Positions 44,701-56,192 of a stretch of DNA of 64,000 nucleotides are shown here, in pieces. The position numbers and the translations under genes are program-made. The first letter of the stretch is position 1. Each line of letters starts with the position of its first letter. Origin of the DNA: Uloborus plumipes (Eukaryota > Arthropoda > Arachnida > Araneae > Uloboridae). Location of the stretch: assembly GCA_038373865.1 (NCBI GenBank), contig JAXGGA010001032.1, positions 1-64,000 of the forward strand, given 5' to 3'. The notes beneath the pieces were generated by a model, which was given only the letters and a program-made list of their open reading frames with translations, did no database searches and was not told the DNA's origin.

Positions 44701-45219
44701 TTACGATTATCAAAATGCTAATTTGTTCCTCTCCATGTCAAATGTTTGTCTTCCAAGTGAGGTACTGAATTCAATTTGTTAATTGCACACTAGCAGTTTA
44801 TGCTTAATAACTTGCATATAACTATTCAAGAATTAAAATTTCTTTTATTTCTCAACACTGTGCATCAAGCAAAAACAAAGTGTTTCCTTGAAAGAGCAAA
44901 AACGTTGTGACACAAAATATGGTGTTCGCTAGGTAGATTTTTTCGAAAATTGTTCAATCATTTTACAAGATAAAATTCAAAGTAGTTAATTTGTAATTTT
45001 CTTTCATAAAGTCATAGCTTAATATGGGTTTTACTTTTGTTTCATTTAATATATTACATATGAGTCATTTTCATAAAATTTGAAGAATATGAGTCTTTTT
45101 TTTCTCTTCTAATTTGTATTATTCTGACAGAATAGCAAAAATGCTTTTACGATTTTGCTAATAATTAACTGAAAGAGAAGAATGTGCCAATAATAATAAC
45201 TGTTGTTTAATATAAAGCA

Positions 45220-48094
45220 GGGTCATTCCACGTCAAGTGATCCAAAATCTGAGAAAAATTTTACCTTACATTTTTGTATTTCTTTCACATTTGGCTCATC
45301 AGTTGTACCCCTTGAGGTAATCAAAAGTCTCAATTTTTGGATTTTTATCTCTATTATTTTTTCATTTATGAGACTTTGAACTTTGGAAAAACATTCGTTT
45401 TTCCATGGATAAGGGAACATAAAAGGGACCGTAACTCGGCACCAAATATTGATAGAACGATTTGGTAAATGGCATTTTAAAGTACGTTAGTTGCCGCTTA
45501 ATCTGATATGCAACATGACTAATTTGATAAAAATTTTCTTTTTCAAAAAATGAAATTTAAATTTCAAATTTAAATTTCTCGAAAAACATATGATTTTTTT
45601 CGAAAAAATTCTCAGAAATTCTTGTGTATTTGATCTATGTTTGTACAAATTTTTAGATTGGGATCTCAATGGGATCATATTTTTTTGAATTTTTGAATGA
45701 AACTATAGGAAAAAAATGATATTTTTTAGATTCTATTTATTTTAATACTAAGTTCTCTTGCTTGTGATGGTCTAAAAAGTAGTAAACAAACATGAATATG
45801 TTTAAAGTGAGCTGGCATGAGCTTATAGATTTGTCAGGTTCACCCCCTACCCCTTCCTCCCCTGCACAACCACTCTTTTTTAATTCAAAACTGTTCAAAA
45901 TGTTTAAAAAAAAAAAAAAAACTCTTTGATACAAAATGAATAGTAAACTTATTTAAAGTGGAGAAATGGGTTTCCTTATAACTAGACGAAGTATTCCCCT
46001 CCCCACCCAAATATACCAATCACACTATACTAATATGACGTCTAACCTGGGGATTGAGTTGAGGATTATTTTCACCCTAGGTATATATATTGTTTTTCAG
46101 ACGAAGTGTTTCTTTTTCGATCCAAACTTCAAAGTGTACTTCCATTCAATATCTGAAACTTAACTTTATGATTCATTTCATCTTCTACTCCAGCACCAAT
46201 CTTCAATTTTGAAGGGAGGAAATAAATGAGTCTCCCCAAGATCATAGCAAACAGCAAAATAGCACTGTTTCTCCTTGTTCTCATCGTTTTTTCCATTCTT
46301 TTCGCACAAAACTGAAAATAAATCAAAATATCAGATCATATGTCTGTGTCCCCATAACTATCTTTCCACATTCTCTAGTGTGCAGCTGTTATTTAATTTT
46401 TTTAATTGTTAGTGTTCTTTTTCATTTTGTTGTAAAGGAAAGTAATGCAGCAAGATATATCTATATGCTTATCTATATGCAAACACTGCTTTTTTGAGCA
46501 CAACCTCACATGTTGTTTAACTTCTTTACACATTGCTCCCCCCTTACCCTACCCTTCCCACTCCAAACTTTTTTTATCATCCCGCCTAACCCCATTTCAA
46601 AGCCTTAGTCTCTATTGATGTCTGGTAGTGTTTCAGTTTGTTCTGTTTGTTACTCTTTTCTATTAGCTCATGAGCTTTGTCCAATAAGAGAAAGGAAAGG
46701 CAGTGATGGGGACTGACATATAACGTGACACTTTGATTTCTTTTCAGTTTTGTGTGAAAATAATGGGAAAACATTATGAGAACAAGGGGAAACAGAGCTA
46801 TTTTGCTGTTTGCTATGATCTTGGGGCGACCCATTTATTTCCTCCCTTCAAAATTGAAGATTGGTGCTGGAGGAGGGGATGAAATGAACCATAAGTTTAA
46901 ATTCAGATATTGAATGGAAGTACACTTAGTGAAGTTCGGATTGAAAACGAAACACTTCGTCTGAAAAACAATATATACTTAGGGGGAAAATAATCCTCAA
47001 ATCAATCCCCAGGTGAGACGTCATATTAGTATAGCGTTACTGGTATATTTGGGTGGGGGAAAGGTTGTACTTTGCCTTGTTATAAGGAAGCCCATTTACC
47101 AACTTTAAATAAGTTTACTGTTCATTTTGTCTCAAAGAAGCTTTTTTTTTAGCATTTTAAACAGTTTGGGGGAAAAAATGGTTGGGTCAGGAAGGAAGGG
47201 AGGGGGAGCTGACCATTCTACAAGTTAATGCTCACTTACCTAGAGTAAAAATAATAGTCAAATCAATCCCCTGGTTAGACGTCATAATAGTACATCGTTA
47301 ATGGTATATTTGGGTGGAGGAGGGGGATACTTCGTCTAGTTATAAGGAAACTCATTTACCAACTTTTAATAAGTTTACTATTCATTTTGTATCAAAGAGT
47401 TTTTTTTTTAAAACATTTTGAACAGTTTCGAATTAAAAAAGAGTGGTTGTGCGGGGGAGGAAGGGGGGAGGGGGTTGAACCTGACAAATCTATAAGCTCA
47501 TGCTAGCTCACTTTAAACATATTTATGTTTGTTTTCTACTTTTTAGACCATCACAAGCAAGAGAACTTAGTATTTAAATAAATAGAATCTAAAAAATATC
47601 ATTTTTTTCCTATACAGTTTTATTCAAAAATTCAAAAAAATATGATCTCATTGAGATCCCAATCTAAAAATTTGTACAAACATAGATAAAATACACAAGA
47701 ATTTTTGAGAATTTTTTCAAAAAAATTCACTATATGTTTTTCGAGAAATTAAAATTTGAAATTTAAATTTCATTTTTTGAAAAAGAAAATTTTTATCAAA
47801 TTAGTCATGTTGCATATCAGATTAAGCGGCAACTAACGTACTTTAAAATGCAATTTACCAAATAGTTCTATCTATATTTGGTGCCGAGTTACGGTCCCTT
47901 TTATGTTCCCTTATCCATGGAAAAACGAGGGTTTTTCCAAAGTTCAAAGTCTCATAAATGAAAAAATACTAGAGAAAAAAATCCAAAATTTGAGATTTTT
48001 GATTACCTCAAGGGGTACAATTGATGAGCCAAATTTGAAAGAAATACAAAAATGTAAGGTAAAAAACGTTGGATCACTTGACATGGAATGACCC
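45220..48094. mobile_element. 2.9-kb foldback element with GGGTCATTCC ends
   Basis: Inserted in copy 2 only: copy 1 reads AAAGCAGTGAGTAACC without interruption near 29427. Flanking AGCA at 45216-45219 and 48095-48098 suggests a 4-bp target duplication. The ends are GGGTCATTCCACGTCAAGTG and the inverted CACTTGACATGGAATGACCC. Almost the whole element is an imperfect palindrome centred near 46650. The right arm also contains a tandem duplication of roughly 300 bp (about 46965-47160 against 47240-47420) that the left arm does not have. No transposase reading frame. The superfamily is not settled; a 4-bp target duplication would suit several class II groups. Confidence 0.85.
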
Positions 48095-48134
48095 AGCAGT
48101 GAGTAACCGCCGCTAAGCAAGGGCTAAGACAGGA

Positions 48135-48346
48135 ACATGCAATGCACCGCCAACTCGGTTATTTCCATCCATGGACTGGTAGTCTAATTACACATTAGCT
48201 ACCAGTGTTTTTTTGACTCTCTTTCTCTATAAGAGGATTTTTGCCTCCAGCTCTTTTACTTTCTTATTCCATGCTGATGAGTGCATAATAAGCACGAAAC
48301 TGCAGTCCATGGATGGAAATACCCGAGTTGGCGGTGTATTGCATGT
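48135..48346. mobile_element. palindromic MITE, family E (copy 2)
   Basis: Counterpart of 29489-29700, with the same ends and a handful of differences (for example AATGCACCGCC for AATACACCGCC). Confidence 0.75.
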
Positions 48347-48616
48347 TGCTTAATAGTTTAAACCAGTGGCTCTCAGCCTTTCTTTTCTCCTTTAGGCTCT
48401 CCGATGTTTTCAAGACTTCATATACGGACAAGCGTGAAAGGGGAAGATATGAAGGAGGTAAAGCAGTTTTTTTTTTTTTTGACCGCTATAATTCTATAAT
48501 TTGTCCAAACTGCTAGTTGAAAAAAATGAATATTGAGTTTACAAAAATGCTTTAAAAGTTTTTTATTCGATATGTTTTTCAAACAGAGGGCATTTTTTTT
48601 CCTCTTAAAAGCTGCG

Positions 48617-48820
48617 TTACACTGTAAAAAATGAATGTTGTATTTACAGTATAATACAGTTAGTTTTATAGTAACAAACTATAAAATTTCAAATTTTACA
48701 GTAATAAACTGTAAAATTATTTATTTTACAGTTTATTACAGTGCATTTTACAGCTTTAAACTGGAACCTCGGCTGCCAGTATTACACTGAAAAACAACAG
48801 TTCCTTTTTTTGCAGTGTAG
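48617..48820. repeat. ACTGTAAA-rich TIR element, short form (copy 2)
   Basis: Counterpart of 29964-30331, with one central block instead of two. Ends TTACACTGTAAAAAA and TTTTTTTGCAGTGTAG. Confidence 0.6.
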
Positions 48821-50494
48821 AGATTTAATCAAGTTCCTAAAACGGGTCGATTAAATGAGTAGTAAATTTGGAAGTAAAACAACACGGTTTAAAATAAAAA
48901 GGCACCATTTTCAGCAATTTTATTTAAAAACCAATATATTTTGAAAAATACTCTCCGTTCAAATAGTTCGCCAAGCAGTCCAATCTCAAAACATGTTGCT
49001 CTTATTTACTTGCAATTGTGCAATACGCATGCTACATTCATTACATACGGATATAGGATTTTACTGCGGATGGGTAGTAGCAAAATAGGATCTCCAATTT
49101 TTTCAAGCGGGACAAGTACTTAAAACTACCGCCAGCACCTGTAATCCTTAAAGATTAAAAATCAAGTTTAAATTGAAAAAAAATCTGAAATAAATTGAAT
49201 TTAGAAATTACAAGAAAAGTTCAATTCAGAGACTAAAAGTCAGCAAACACACTCTAACAAGAAAAAGTCGGTCAAGTCAGGTGGCTCTCTCTCTTCCAGA
49301 AATTTAAAGAAACTAACGTCCTCAAAACACAATTTTAGGCTCAGTTCGGTCCGAATGGAGAAAGAGGAGGCGGACAGTTTGAAATTCCCATCCGTAATTA
49401 TGATTTTTTAAATCTTTCAGCTGTCTTTGAAGAGGAAGATTTCGATAGCTCTTTGACGGAATTGTCTAAAAACAAAATTTTGAGCTATGTATGATTATGT
49501 AAAGGAATAGGTGGGTGTAGGTGGTCCTGGATCTTTTCCCCGGTTTAAGTTTTTTAAAAGTGAAATTTTCAAAAATGCAATTTTAATCTGTTTTTTGGCA
49601 ATCCATGTTAGATGAGCAGGGAGGGGGGGATTCAAGACTCTTCCTTTCAAATTTTTCAAGTAGACACCAATAAGACAATTTTAGGCTATTTGATGGAGGG
49701 CACCTACCTCCAATAACTGTTTTGAAATTTAAGTGCTGAAGTTAAATAAAACAAAAATTTTCTTTTTGTTTAATTTTCCTTCAGGTAATTTTAGACGTTT
49801 ACTTGCGCCAATTTACTGATTATATATTTACGTCGTTGTTTGTGTAGGGAGTCCTGCTTCCTACCTCCTCAAAACTCTGAGAACTATTCAAGTCTAGCTT
49901 AAAATGTTAAAATGTTTTAATTCAAACGATTGCAACCTCTTCACAAAACTTCTGTGTACATCAAAGCTTTTATTTGCTTTGTGCAATTGCCATAACAGAG
50001 ACGTTAAGTCCGTAACAAATATACTGATTTCTATCAAAATTCATAAATAATATCCATGAAAACTTTATGATTTTAGAGAGCTTGAAATCCTTGGAACAAG
50101 TATTCAAAAGATTTTTTTTAATCCATGAATAATTCACAGGAATATTGGCAATTGTATAACCACGTTAAACTTTTGCTGTTTTCTGAGTCAGGTCCGTAAC
50201 AGGCAGATTTTATTTATCATTTTTTGTAATCAAGGAATCTGTACTAAACTGCAGGACAGCTGAACAACATCCAATTATACAAGTGAAAAACAATGTGGAT
50301 TTTTATTGAACCAAATTGTAATTATGTGTGTTTAAAATTTGTCATTGTTACGTCAGTAATGATCGAATTCCCCATATTCAGTCAAAATGAATTAAACACA
50401 TGGAGATTTGAAAGTTAATAAAATTTAGTGCAACAGATATCGTTGGACAATTATTTTTGTCTACACTATTAGCTGTCGCTTATAATGTCGCCGT

Positions 50495-50899
50495 CAGGGC
50501 CTGATTACCCAAAAGGCTCGAGAAGCTTGAGCTTCCCCTTAGAGTTTTCAGAGGGCCCAAAAATGACTGAATAACTAAAAATTCCAGTTCTTGCTTTTAA
50601 ATTCATCCTTAAAGAGAGCTAGTTTGAATAAAATAAAATTTTAATAGTGTTACAATGTACTTTTATTGTAATTTTGGGAAGTGATAAATCTGATTCAACA
50701 ACAAACCACCCTCAGTTGCTGATGAACAAATTTCTATGCGTTTGGAAAGGAAAGGGGGGGGGGAGAGTAAGAGGAGAGAAAACCAACTTTATAAGCTGAA
50801 CTTTGCTGGGCCATTTTTAGGAAAGTTTTCCAAGGCAAACGTAGAGGGCCCTGAAATGAGGTTGAGCTTCCCCTAACTTCAGGGATTAATCGGGCCCTG
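50495..50899. mobile_element. hAT-type MITE (copy 2)
   Basis: Same insertion as 33428-33833, again flanked by GTCGCCGT on both sides (50487-50494 and 50900-50907). Nearly identical sequence. Confidence 0.9.
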
Positions 50900-53802
50900 G
50901 TCGCCGTGGCTAAAATAATAGCTTGTATATGTCGGCTAAAACACTTTTAAAAACTGTCTTTAATGATATTTTGAAAAGCATGATTCAAATGGAAATGACT
51001 TTGATCAATGATTTTAATCAACGATTTTAATCAATGATTTTTAAATCATGATATAAATAGACTGTTTAAAATCAATCAGCCCTAATATGGATAGCAATAT
51101 TTACTTATTTTTACATTTAAATTTTAAAGTGAATCAAAAAAAATATATGTAAGATGTGAAACTACTTTTTTAAATCCTGAAGTCTTCTTCTACAAAAAAA
51201 AAGAAAAAAAAGAAAAAGCGTATGAAACTAGTTTTTTAAACCACGAAGCCACCCCCCCCCCAAAAAAAAACACATTCTCAATTGGCGTAACGGTCACGAA
51301 GTCATTGAAAAAGTCACGAACGCACGGTTGCATTTCACTCCTATTTTAGGAAAATCAGGGGCCCTACTCTAACTTCCTGGAACTTCCAGTGACGTCTATA
51401 ACTCCCTCACGACAAGCAAGAACCGCTGAAAAAATAGTCGCTTGTCAAATTTTGTGCTACTCTGAAAGCCCTAAATGTGCCCAAGCGAGAATTTTCTCTC
51501 CTACCGCGTATCGAGAAGGAAAAACGATTGACCAATCAAATGACACTATATCTCACTCACGTTACATCAACATTCGCTCGTGCATTGCTTTAACTTTCCA
51601 GTTTAGCTTAGCCTCCGAAATAGATGGCAAAAAGATTCGATAGCCAAACACTAAAAGCATTCGGCAGATTAAGATGTGTTTCAGGTATTTAAAAATATTA
51701 GAATTTTAAATCGCAATTAGTACATCTTTTCAACACATACGAGCATACAAGCGTAAGCGAAGTAAAGTGTCGAAATACATTATACGAAATCATCTCACTG
51801 TATCAAAGGCTTCAACAGAACATGAAAAAAATTATAAATACTTTTAAAAAATAATACTAATATTTAAAAATATTTTTTAAATTAAATCATTTAACTTCAT
51901 GACTTTGCTTTTGTGTCTTTGTTTTTAGCGATATTTTGATTTTATCGCAATAATAGTTTAAAATTCAGACTTTAAATACTATTACTTGAAGTAAAAGTCC
52001 CCTTTTAGAGTTATTCATTTTTGTTTTCGCAATAATAGTTGTATTTTCAGTCTTTAAACACTAAGTAAAGACTGTTGTGTGTGTAATGCAGAAAAGAAAA
52101 ATGAGCTTCCAAATCACATGGCTGGGCAGGGTAAAATTAAGGCATAGGTATATGGGGCACAGGTCCAGGGCAACAACGTTTGGAATACCTTAAATCTACC
52201 TAAAGTTTTTTAAATGGAGAAATTTCATATCGCACTATGACAAGATAAAAAATAAATTTAAAATACTCTTTCGAAAACTTGAAATCCAAAATATTTTACT
52301 ACTTCATTATATTGTTTTTATTTGGGGCCGGGGGGGGGGGGGCAGCACATAAAGCTCGTGCTCAATGTCCTACAAAGTCGTGACCTGTGTCTAGGTGTCA
52401 CTTTTTCAAAATGTGTATTTAAAACATTTGTTGTTTGAGAGGGGTAAAAATAAGTGCATGTGCTGTGCTTTTTGCAATGATTTTTATAGACTCAATTTTG
52501 CTTTTCGCGATATTTTGGCCTTTTTCACTCTCCAAATATTAAGTACAAGTCCCTATTTTTCGGGCAATGCAGAAGAGAAAAATTGAGATCCTAAATCACA
52601 TGTCTGCGGATCTTTTTTCCAAAATGCGTTTAAAATACTTTGTTTGAGAATTGAAAGAAACAAATTCACGCTTTATGCTTTTGCTATCAGTTTAAGATTT
52701 GAAAAACGATGATTCAATTATTCTGTGAGGAAGGGACCTCAGGCATGCGCAAATGCCAGGAAGGTCGTGCCATAAAAGGTTAGAGACAGTATATATGATT
52801 GTATTTACAGATGTTCCACCCTAGCTCCTAAACTATCGATCCAATTTCGATAAATGGTATCGATTTGTACGGCCCGGGTAACATAGGTTACATTTTAGGG
52901 GGAGGGGTCGCTTTTACCTTGTAAGATCCGATTTTAACCGATTTTATTTTTATTTACTTATTTTTATTATTAGTGTTTTTTTTTTTTTTTTTGTTTTTTT
53001 TGTGGTGTCTGAACTATTTATCTGATCTTGATGAATAAGGTGTCAAGCGATTCGTTATTATAACACGGATATTATAAACTACATTTTAACCTACTTCTAT
53101 AGGCTGGGTTTTACTTACAAACCCCGATTTTAACAGATTTCATGCCTTTTGTTCACGTAGAGCTTGAGCTATTTATCCGATTTTTATGCTATTAGCTGAA
53201 TATTTGAACTCTAAATATATATATGAGTATATATATATATATATATATACATATTTTTTTTTTAACCTGAGCTTTTGTGATGCTAAAAAGATCAAAGTAA
53301 TCAAAAAGCTTAAGAATTTGTTTGTGGATTTGAATTAAGTTTTCAGTTTAGTTTATTAAATAAAGAATCATTAAAATGTCCTTACTTACTACAAAGATAG
53401 CCTCATAAATACCTACATTTTAAGGAAATTCACATTATTGCTGTTAAATAATTAATGCAATTGATCATTTAATTTTAAAAGTCAAATTGTAATACCAGGA
53501 AATTTACTGTCAATGCTGAAATTTGCGTCAGAAAACTATATTTTCTACGAATGTCATCCCAAAATTTTAATATGTCATCCCAAAAATAAATTAAATATTT
53601 TCTAATTTTTTTGTGATATTAGTTAAAACTTTTAAAATTTTTATCTAATTATTCATTTATATTGGCTCAATAATTGATATTTATAGAGCTCCTATAAAAG
53701 CACTTTGTCTGCTAGAATATGACAATTTTTCTGTTCCGAAAGGTGCTCCCAAACACTCTGAAGCTTTTGAGGTCACTGAAAACACTTATCAATTTTTTTT
53801 AA

Positions 53803-54025
53803 CCCTCTCGGCACCCTGGACCTTATATGAGACTCCTACTTTTGAACTCAATTTTGGAAGAAGTAAACACTTAAAATGATTTTTTTTTCCACTTAGGAGC
53901 CTCATATGTGATCTACATGAATAGGTGGAGTCACTGACGGAAAAAAAATCATTTTAAGTGTTTACTTCTTCCTAAATTGAGTTCAAAAGTAGGAGCCTCA
54001 TATGAGGTCCAGGGTGCCGAGAGGG
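53803..54025. mobile_element. TTAA-flanked palindromic MITE, family D
   Basis: A 223-bp near-perfect palindrome with ends CCCTCTCGGCACCCTGGACC and the exact inverted GGTCCAGGGTGCCGAGAGGG. Flanked by TTAA at 53799-53802 and 54026-54029. Copy 1 keeps the empty site (AATTTTTTAAAAATAAG near 42048). The high arm identity suggests it is young. Confidence 0.93.
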
Positions 54026-54427
54026 TTAAAATAAGTTTAACTCTTTATAACTTTAAAATTAGGCAGCTACCTAAATTTAAATTGCCCACTTTCTGGTAAA
54101 AGTATATAAAAATCTTACCGTTACATTTAATGAATATTTTTAAAATAACTCTTATTTTTTAAATTTATGTGCACACGTTTAAATTTTTTTTCAAGACTTC
54201 ATTGTTGAAGCTATATTAATTTTAAATTTCATTTTTGCAGTTTGCATAAATATGTACACGCTATAACCCTAATTTTTCAGAACTTTTCCACGCACCCGCA
54301 GGCAGTACTTAAAACTTAGTGCCTTAAAATTTAATCATTATTTTTGTTTAAAAAAATTCAAATAGCATGGCTACAAATAAAAATGATACTAATTTTAAAA
54401 TGTTCACTGACAAAAAGTTAGGTTTAG

Positions 54428-54522
54428 GTTGAGTACGGAGGATATGATCTCCATGACGGTTGAGTACGGAGGATATGACATATGATCCATCGGAGGATTA
54501 GGTTTAGGTTGAGTACGGAGAG
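54428..54522 (+). repeat. minisatellite (copy 2)
   Basis: Same GTTGAGTACGGAGGATATGA word as 42445-42535, in a different arrangement. A GTTAGGTTTAGGTT-like word is also repeated here. Confidence 0.7.
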
Positions 54523-54786
54523 AGACTTTGAATGGATAAGGAGGGTCAAACGAAGAAAAACACTAGGGACAAAATCAATGCAAGAAGAAAGGTTACATTA
54601 ACTAAGAAAAAGTCTTAACTAATGAATTTAAAAAATTTCAATGATATTTCTAGGGCTTAAGTTAAAAACTGATCATTTGATTTAAACTAGTTGATTTAAA
54701 TTGTTAACAGCCTGTATGTTACGTACGCGTTTTTATTTATACATAAGAAAACAGAGAATTATGCTGAATCCGAAATGTTTGCATAG

Positions 54787-55137
54787 GAGACGAAGCTCCG
54801 GTGGAAAATCAAGAATATTGCAGATGAACCGCCGTTCGGCATCACAACGAGCCCCTTCTTCAAGCGTGGTGATCAAGAGTTCTACTTGGAGCTATTTCAT
54901 GTCAAGTTCGGTGAGGCAGATTACATCCAAGTCCAACTCAGAAGTTCTGGGATTTCGCCTCTTATCTCCAAGTACAGCATCGGATTCTTTAATCCCAGAA
55001 GCAACGAGTGGAGCTGTTCTTCGGGTGATGCACCAGCTACAATTTCGGACGTGAATCATTATCTTCCTATAGCCGATTTCCAAAAGGACTTTTTTATAAA
55101 TGGTGAACTCCTGACAGGGGCGTGCTTAGAGTTTTAG
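54787..55137 (+). pseudogene. MATH-domain exon, copy 2, cut by a hAT element
   Basis: Begins after the same acceptor (TTTGCATAG). It is open through LRWKIKNIADEPPFGITTSP, FYLELFHVKFGEADYIQVQL and FQKDFFINGELL, one residue longer than copy 1 near SPFF. After ELL (55114) the frame enters transposon sequence and stops at 55135-55137, adding only TGACLEF-like residues. Loss of the last MATH strand and the donor means a normal mRNA cannot be made unless the element is spliced out. Compared with copy 1 over 109 codons I count 15 amino-acid changes, 8 silent codon changes and one codon gained. Confidence 0.75.
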
Positions 55138-55687
55138 CGGCCCTGTGCGAAATTTGTTTTAATAGTCCAAAAAATAAACATTTTTTTTAATTTATTTATT
55201 TCCCCTCTCTCATAAAACATAATACATTTAAATTATTACACACCGCAATATGCACCAATCCCAACACATAAAAACCGGAAATTATTTTGACAGTTTACTA
55301 TAAAATTGCTATATTGTGTGAATTAAAAATAAAAAGAAAGAAAAGACACAGACACAACTAAAATTTACCAAAAAACAAACATTTATTTAGAAAAAAGAAA
55401 AATTTAGAGATTAAAAAATAAATAAAATAAAGTAAGCGATTTAATGAGGAATAATTTTTCTAGCTTTTTGAGCAGCAAATTCATCAATTAAGTTTGAAAA
55501 ATCTAAAGAAATAAAAAAATCATTTTCAATCGATATTAGTGCTAGAGCATTAGTCATAATAGATCTTAAATACGTTTTTTAATTTATTTTAGCTTTGAAA
55601 ATGAAGGTTCTGCCTAGACAACTGTAGCTGAAATAGTTAGAATATTCGTAAATCAATAACAAAATTTAGAAAAACATTTTGGAAACT
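55115..55687 (-). mobile_element. hAT-type transposon, degenerate
   Basis: The left terminus CAGGGGCGTGCTTAGAGTTT lies directly against the cut exon, and the transposase runs on the minus strand towards it. The right terminus was not found, so the full length is unknown and the element probably extends beyond the nested inverted repeat at 55688-56192. Confidence 0.6.
55441..55650 (-). pseudogene. hAT transposase, C-terminal dimerisation region
   Basis: Read on the minus strand: FSATVV-stop-AEPSFSKLK, matching the hAT signature usually written with AERSFSKLK. After a frame change comes ALALISIENDFFISLDFSNL, continuing IDEFAAQKARKI to a stop at 55441-55443. This is the hAT C-terminal dimerisation domain of the ZMYM-like group. 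One in-frame stop and at least one frameshift are visible in about 200 bp. Confidence 0.72.
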
Positions 55688-56192
55688 GTTACACCTCTAC
55701 ACACAGTGACAGTTGCCAAAACAATACTTTTAATAAAAGCCATGTCTCGAGAAGAGCGAATTTTAAGATTCTTTAAAATTTCTTCCGAATTCCTTTATCA
55801 AACCTTATGTTAATTAAAACTAATGAAGCCTGAAAAACTACGATCGATCGGTACCTGGTTCGACGTTCAGCTCATTGGCATTCAAGAGAAAGAAACAGGA
55901 CATAGATACATAGAAAGATACTCAGTTTTCAAAAAAGTAGATTATTGTTCATAGCAACCGTATACAAGTATTCTCAGGAAATACTGGTTCGAATTAAAAA
56001 TTATTTTTGCGTTGAACAGCCCATTTAATCAGGAAGGCTTTAGGCTATATAACATTGCACTGTATGTAAGGAGTTATTATTTTAGTTTAGAAATAATAAT
56101 GGTTGAAAAGCACAAGCGGATTAGTTCCCATTCTCCTCGAGAGATGGCGTTCATTGGAAGTATTGTTTTGGCAACTGTGTGTAGAGGTCGCT
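55688..56192. mobile_element. nested inverted-repeat element inside the hAT remnant
   Basis: The left arm (55690-55765: CACCTCTACACACAGTGACA..., GCCAAAACAATACT, ...CATGTCTCGAGAAGAG) is inverted in the right arm (56125-56190: CTCCTCGAGAGATGG..., AGTATTGTTTTGGCAACTGT, GTGTAGAGGTCG). The loop is about 360 bp. A frame at 56012-56299 partly covers the right arm and is not supported as a gene. Confidence 0.6.

Larger units (their letters stand above)
43451..55114 (+). repeat. segmental duplication, copy 2
   Basis: Direct-order partner of 28161-43107. Shorter because it lacks the 30922-32337 insertion, the 36541-40262 region and the Tc3-like element, although it has gained elements at 44204-44700, 45220-48094 and 53803-54025. 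It ends within the MATH exon, where a hAT-type end (CAGGGGCGTGC) begins at 55115. Confidence 0.92.
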
